Shown here piece after piece: positions 23,451 through 24,768 of a stretch of DNA of 24,768 nt. Source of the stretch: Kiritimatiellia bacterium (GTDB lineage: Bacteria > Verrucomicrobiota > Kiritimatiellia > RFP12 > UBA1067); assembly GCA_900767325.1 (NCBI GenBank), contig CAAFYT010000073.1:1-24768 (forward strand), read 5' to 3'. Below the pieces are notes generated by a model. It was not told the origin of the DNA, searched no databases, and saw only the letters and a program-made list of their open reading frames with translations. The position numbers and the translations under genes were made by a program. Position 1 is the stretch's first letter, and each line of letters starts with the position of its first letter.

Positions 23451-24179
23451 TTGCGGTTCCGCTACCAGTACAACACGCGGGAGAACGAGCGGCGCGAGGG
23501 CGAGATCGACGCCGCGTCCCGCGATGACGCCTACCGTATTCTGAAGCAGGACGGAATCAGGCCCTCGCGCGTCGAGCTCGCACCGGGGCTCTGGAATCGC
23601 CTGAGGAGCGTCGGCCGGCGTTGGTTGGCGATCTGGGGGCTCGTTGCGCTCGTGGTCGCGCTTTCGGCGATGCTGGTCATGGAAGAGGACGAGGCGAACC
23701 TCTTCGGCGATACGACGCGCCGGCAGGTGCTGGGCGACACGGCGATCATCGAGCGGGAGATCCGGGACGGCTGGAAGGACGTCTTCGAGGGGGAGGGCGA
23801 GCGCTTTCTCGCCAGTTTTGCGATTCCCGGCGTCAAGGCGGGCCAGCGCAACACCACGGTCGACGAGATCGAGCAGGCGCTGGCGCGAACGGTGCGCCAT
23901 ACGGATGCGGACGGCATCGAGGCGCGGCAGATCAAGGCGATGGTCGAAGGCATGAAGCAGGAGCTCCGCGCCTATCTCAAGGCCGGCGGCACCATCGTCG
24001 AATACGGTCGGCGCCTCACCGAGCGGCAGGATGCGGAGCTGGCGATTCGCGAACGGATCAAGACGGAGCTGGAGGGGGCGCGGACGCGTCTTTCGGAAGA
24101 GGATTACAGCGCGCTCTGGGAGCAGCGCAACGACGAGCTCCGCAACCTCGGCATCAAGCTCATACCCCTCCCCGAATGA
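23451..24179 (+). CDS. Single-pass membrane protein, cassette gene C, paralogue of gene A (unknown function)
   Basis: 242 residues. The start is TTG 23451, immediately after the gene B stop (TGATTG). It is supported because the GspF-N-like module begins at once (RFRYQYNTRENERREGEID, then AYRILKQDGIRPSRVEL) and no ATG or GTG is available. One membrane helix lies at about 59-77. The linker is much shorter than in gene A. The C-terminal helical domain aligns with gene A: QELRAYLKAGGTIVEY (170-185) against EELRKYLEKGGSPDEF, and both end with a short 'xxLGIKLIPLP'/'KNIKGIVLSP' motif. Function unknown. It is the last gene before the fba promoter. Confidence 0.72.
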   Translation: MRFRYQYNTRENERREGEIDAASRDDAYRILKQDGIRPSRVELAPGLWNRLRSVGRRWLAIWGLVALVVALSAMLVMEEDEANLFGDTTRRQVLGDTAIIEREIRDGWKDVFEGEGERFLASFAIPGVKAGQRNTTVDEIEQALARTVRHTDADGIEARQIKAMVEGMKQELRAYLKAGGTIVEYGRRLTERQDAELAIRERIKTELEGARTRLSEEDYSALWEQRNDELRNLGIKLIPLPE

Positions 24180-24201
24180 AGGGGCCTGAACGCCGTTCGA
24201 A

Positions 24202-24231
24202 TTGACTTTCGGCACGATAATTTGATATACT
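24202..24231 (+). promoter_or_regulatory. Strong promoter for fructose-bisphosphate aldolase
   Basis: TTGACT (24202-24207), an 18-base spacer and TATACT (24226-24231) with TGA as extended -10 (24223-24225), then AC. It is the only promoter in the window with a near-consensus -35. The predicted transcript start is about 24238, giving a 37-base leader. Confidence 0.8.
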
Positions 24232-24240
24232 ACGCGTCAA

Positions 24241-24255
24241 TCCCTTGAAAAGGGA
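24241..24255 (+). promoter_or_regulatory. 5' leader hairpin of fba mRNA
   Basis: TCCCTT (24241-24246), loop GAA, AAGGGA (24250-24255): a perfect 6-base stem about three bases from the predicted transcript 5' end. The Shine-Dalgarno AAGGAG (24263-24268) lies outside the stem. It may protect the 5' end of a highly expressed mRNA. Without a U-run it is not a terminator. Confidence 0.5.
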
Positions 24256-24274
24256 GAACATTAAGGAGAAATCA

Positions 24275-24768
24275 ATGGTCAGCTATAAGAAACTTGGTCT
24301 TGTCAATACCAAGAAGATGTTCGCAAAGGCCGTCAAGGGCGGTTACGCGATTCCGGCGTTCAACTTCAATACGATGGAGCAGATGCAGGCCATCATCCAG
24401 GCGGCGGTCGAGACGAAGTCGCCCGTGATCATGCAGGTGTCGAAGGGCGCGCGCAAGTACGCCAACCCGACGATTCTCCGCTATATGGCGCAGGGAGCCG
24501 TCGAATACGCGAAGGAACTCGGCTGCAAGAAGCCGCAGATCGTTCTCCACCTCGACCACGGCGACAGCTACGAGACGTGCAAGAGCTGCATCGACTCCGG
24601 CTTCTCGTCCGTCATGATCGACGGCAGCTCGCTTCCGTTCAAGGACAACATCAAGCTGACGAAGAAGGTTGTCGCGTACGCGCACAAGCGTGACGTGACG
24701 GTTGAGGCCGAGCTCGGCGTCCTTGCGGGCGTTGAGGACGAGGTTCAGGCGGAGGAGTCGCACTACAC
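24275..24768 (+). CDS. fba: Class II fructose-bisphosphate aldolase (3' partial)
   Basis: Zinc-dependent aldolase that splits fructose-1,6-bisphosphate into two triose phosphates in glycolysis and forms it in gluconeogenesis. The first 164 or so codons are present and the frame runs off the right edge. GYAIPAFNFNTMEQMQAII (23-41), SPVIMQVSKGARKYA, and the metal-site motif HLDHGDSYE (92-100, zinc ligand His95) are diagnostic of class II. IDGSSLPFKDNI and TVEAELGVLAG (the conserved Glu) follow. The start is set by AAGGAG 7 bases upstream. It has its own promoter, separate from the upstream cassette. Confidence 0.95.
   Translation, partial: MVSYKKLGLVNTKKMFAKAVKGGYAIPAFNFNTMEQMQAIIQAAVETKSPVIMQVSKGARKYANPTILRYMAQGAVEYAKELGCKKPQIVLHLDHGDSYETCKSCIDSGFSSVMIDGSSLPFKDNIKLTKKVVAYAHKRDVTVEAELGVLAGVEDEVQAEESHY

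Noticed and set aside
24184..24200. Short inverted repeat GAAC-GCC-GTTC after cassette gene C as a terminator
   Set aside because: Only 4 base pairs, no U-run after it, and it lies just before the fba -35.
1..24768. CRISPR arrays, insertion sequences, prophage or attachment sites
   Set aside because: No spaced direct repeats, transposase or integrase motifs, or terminal inverted repeats were seen; the only direct repeat is the 18-base duplication at 10976.

Overview
This GC-rich window is packed with genes on the + strand only. It encodes 23 protein genes, two of them cut by the window edges, and one tRNA-Leu. The longest non-coding gap is under 110 bases and most neighbours touch or overlap. 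The organism is Gram-negative: it has a FadL/OmpP1-type outer-membrane barrel. It probably degrades polysaccharides: it has a GH95 fucosidase-type enzyme and a Tat-exported sulfatase. A ferredoxin:thioredoxin-reductase-like Fe-S domain suggests an anaerobe. A gut or sediment member of the PVC group (Kiritimatiellota/Lentisphaerota type) would fit, but that is inference and no single marker proves it.

Layout. 1-2141: end of rarA, then htpG. 2142-5209: a promoter, argG (E. coli-like type), grpE, dnaJ and tRNA-Leu(UAG), tightly coupled. 5214-10357: a promoter, dnaX, an NfeD/SPFH pair and a secreted GH95 hydrolase. 10358-12023: a nucleotidyltransferase and comF. 12021-13349: a promoter, a nadD gene fused to a ferredoxin:thioredoxin-reductase-like domain, and tcdA. 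13355-19718: a promoter, an OmpP1/FadL porin, purC, ybaB, recR, a sulfatase and ettA. 19727-24179: a promoter, transketolase and a three-gene envelope cassette of unknown function. 24202-24768: a strong promoter, a 5' hairpin and the start of class II fructose-bisphosphate aldolase.

Regulation. Six promoters share an extended -10 box of the form TGnTATAATAC, and three are the identical 11-mer. Two use the upstream gene's TGA stop codon as the TGn element. Three (dnaX, the porin, transketolase) put the predicted transcript start within 0-3 bases of the start codon, which implies leaderless mRNAs. argG, nadD and fba have normal leaders with Shine-Dalgarno sites. No intrinsic terminator was seen.

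Most unusual items: (1) the NadD-FTR fusion at 12055-12690; (2) the 21697-24179 cassette, in which two paralogous single-pass membrane proteins with a GspF-N-like N-terminus flank a secreted protein of unknown function; (3) the leaderless/extended -10 promoter architecture; (4) secreted glycan-degrading enzymes inserted into housekeeping operons.
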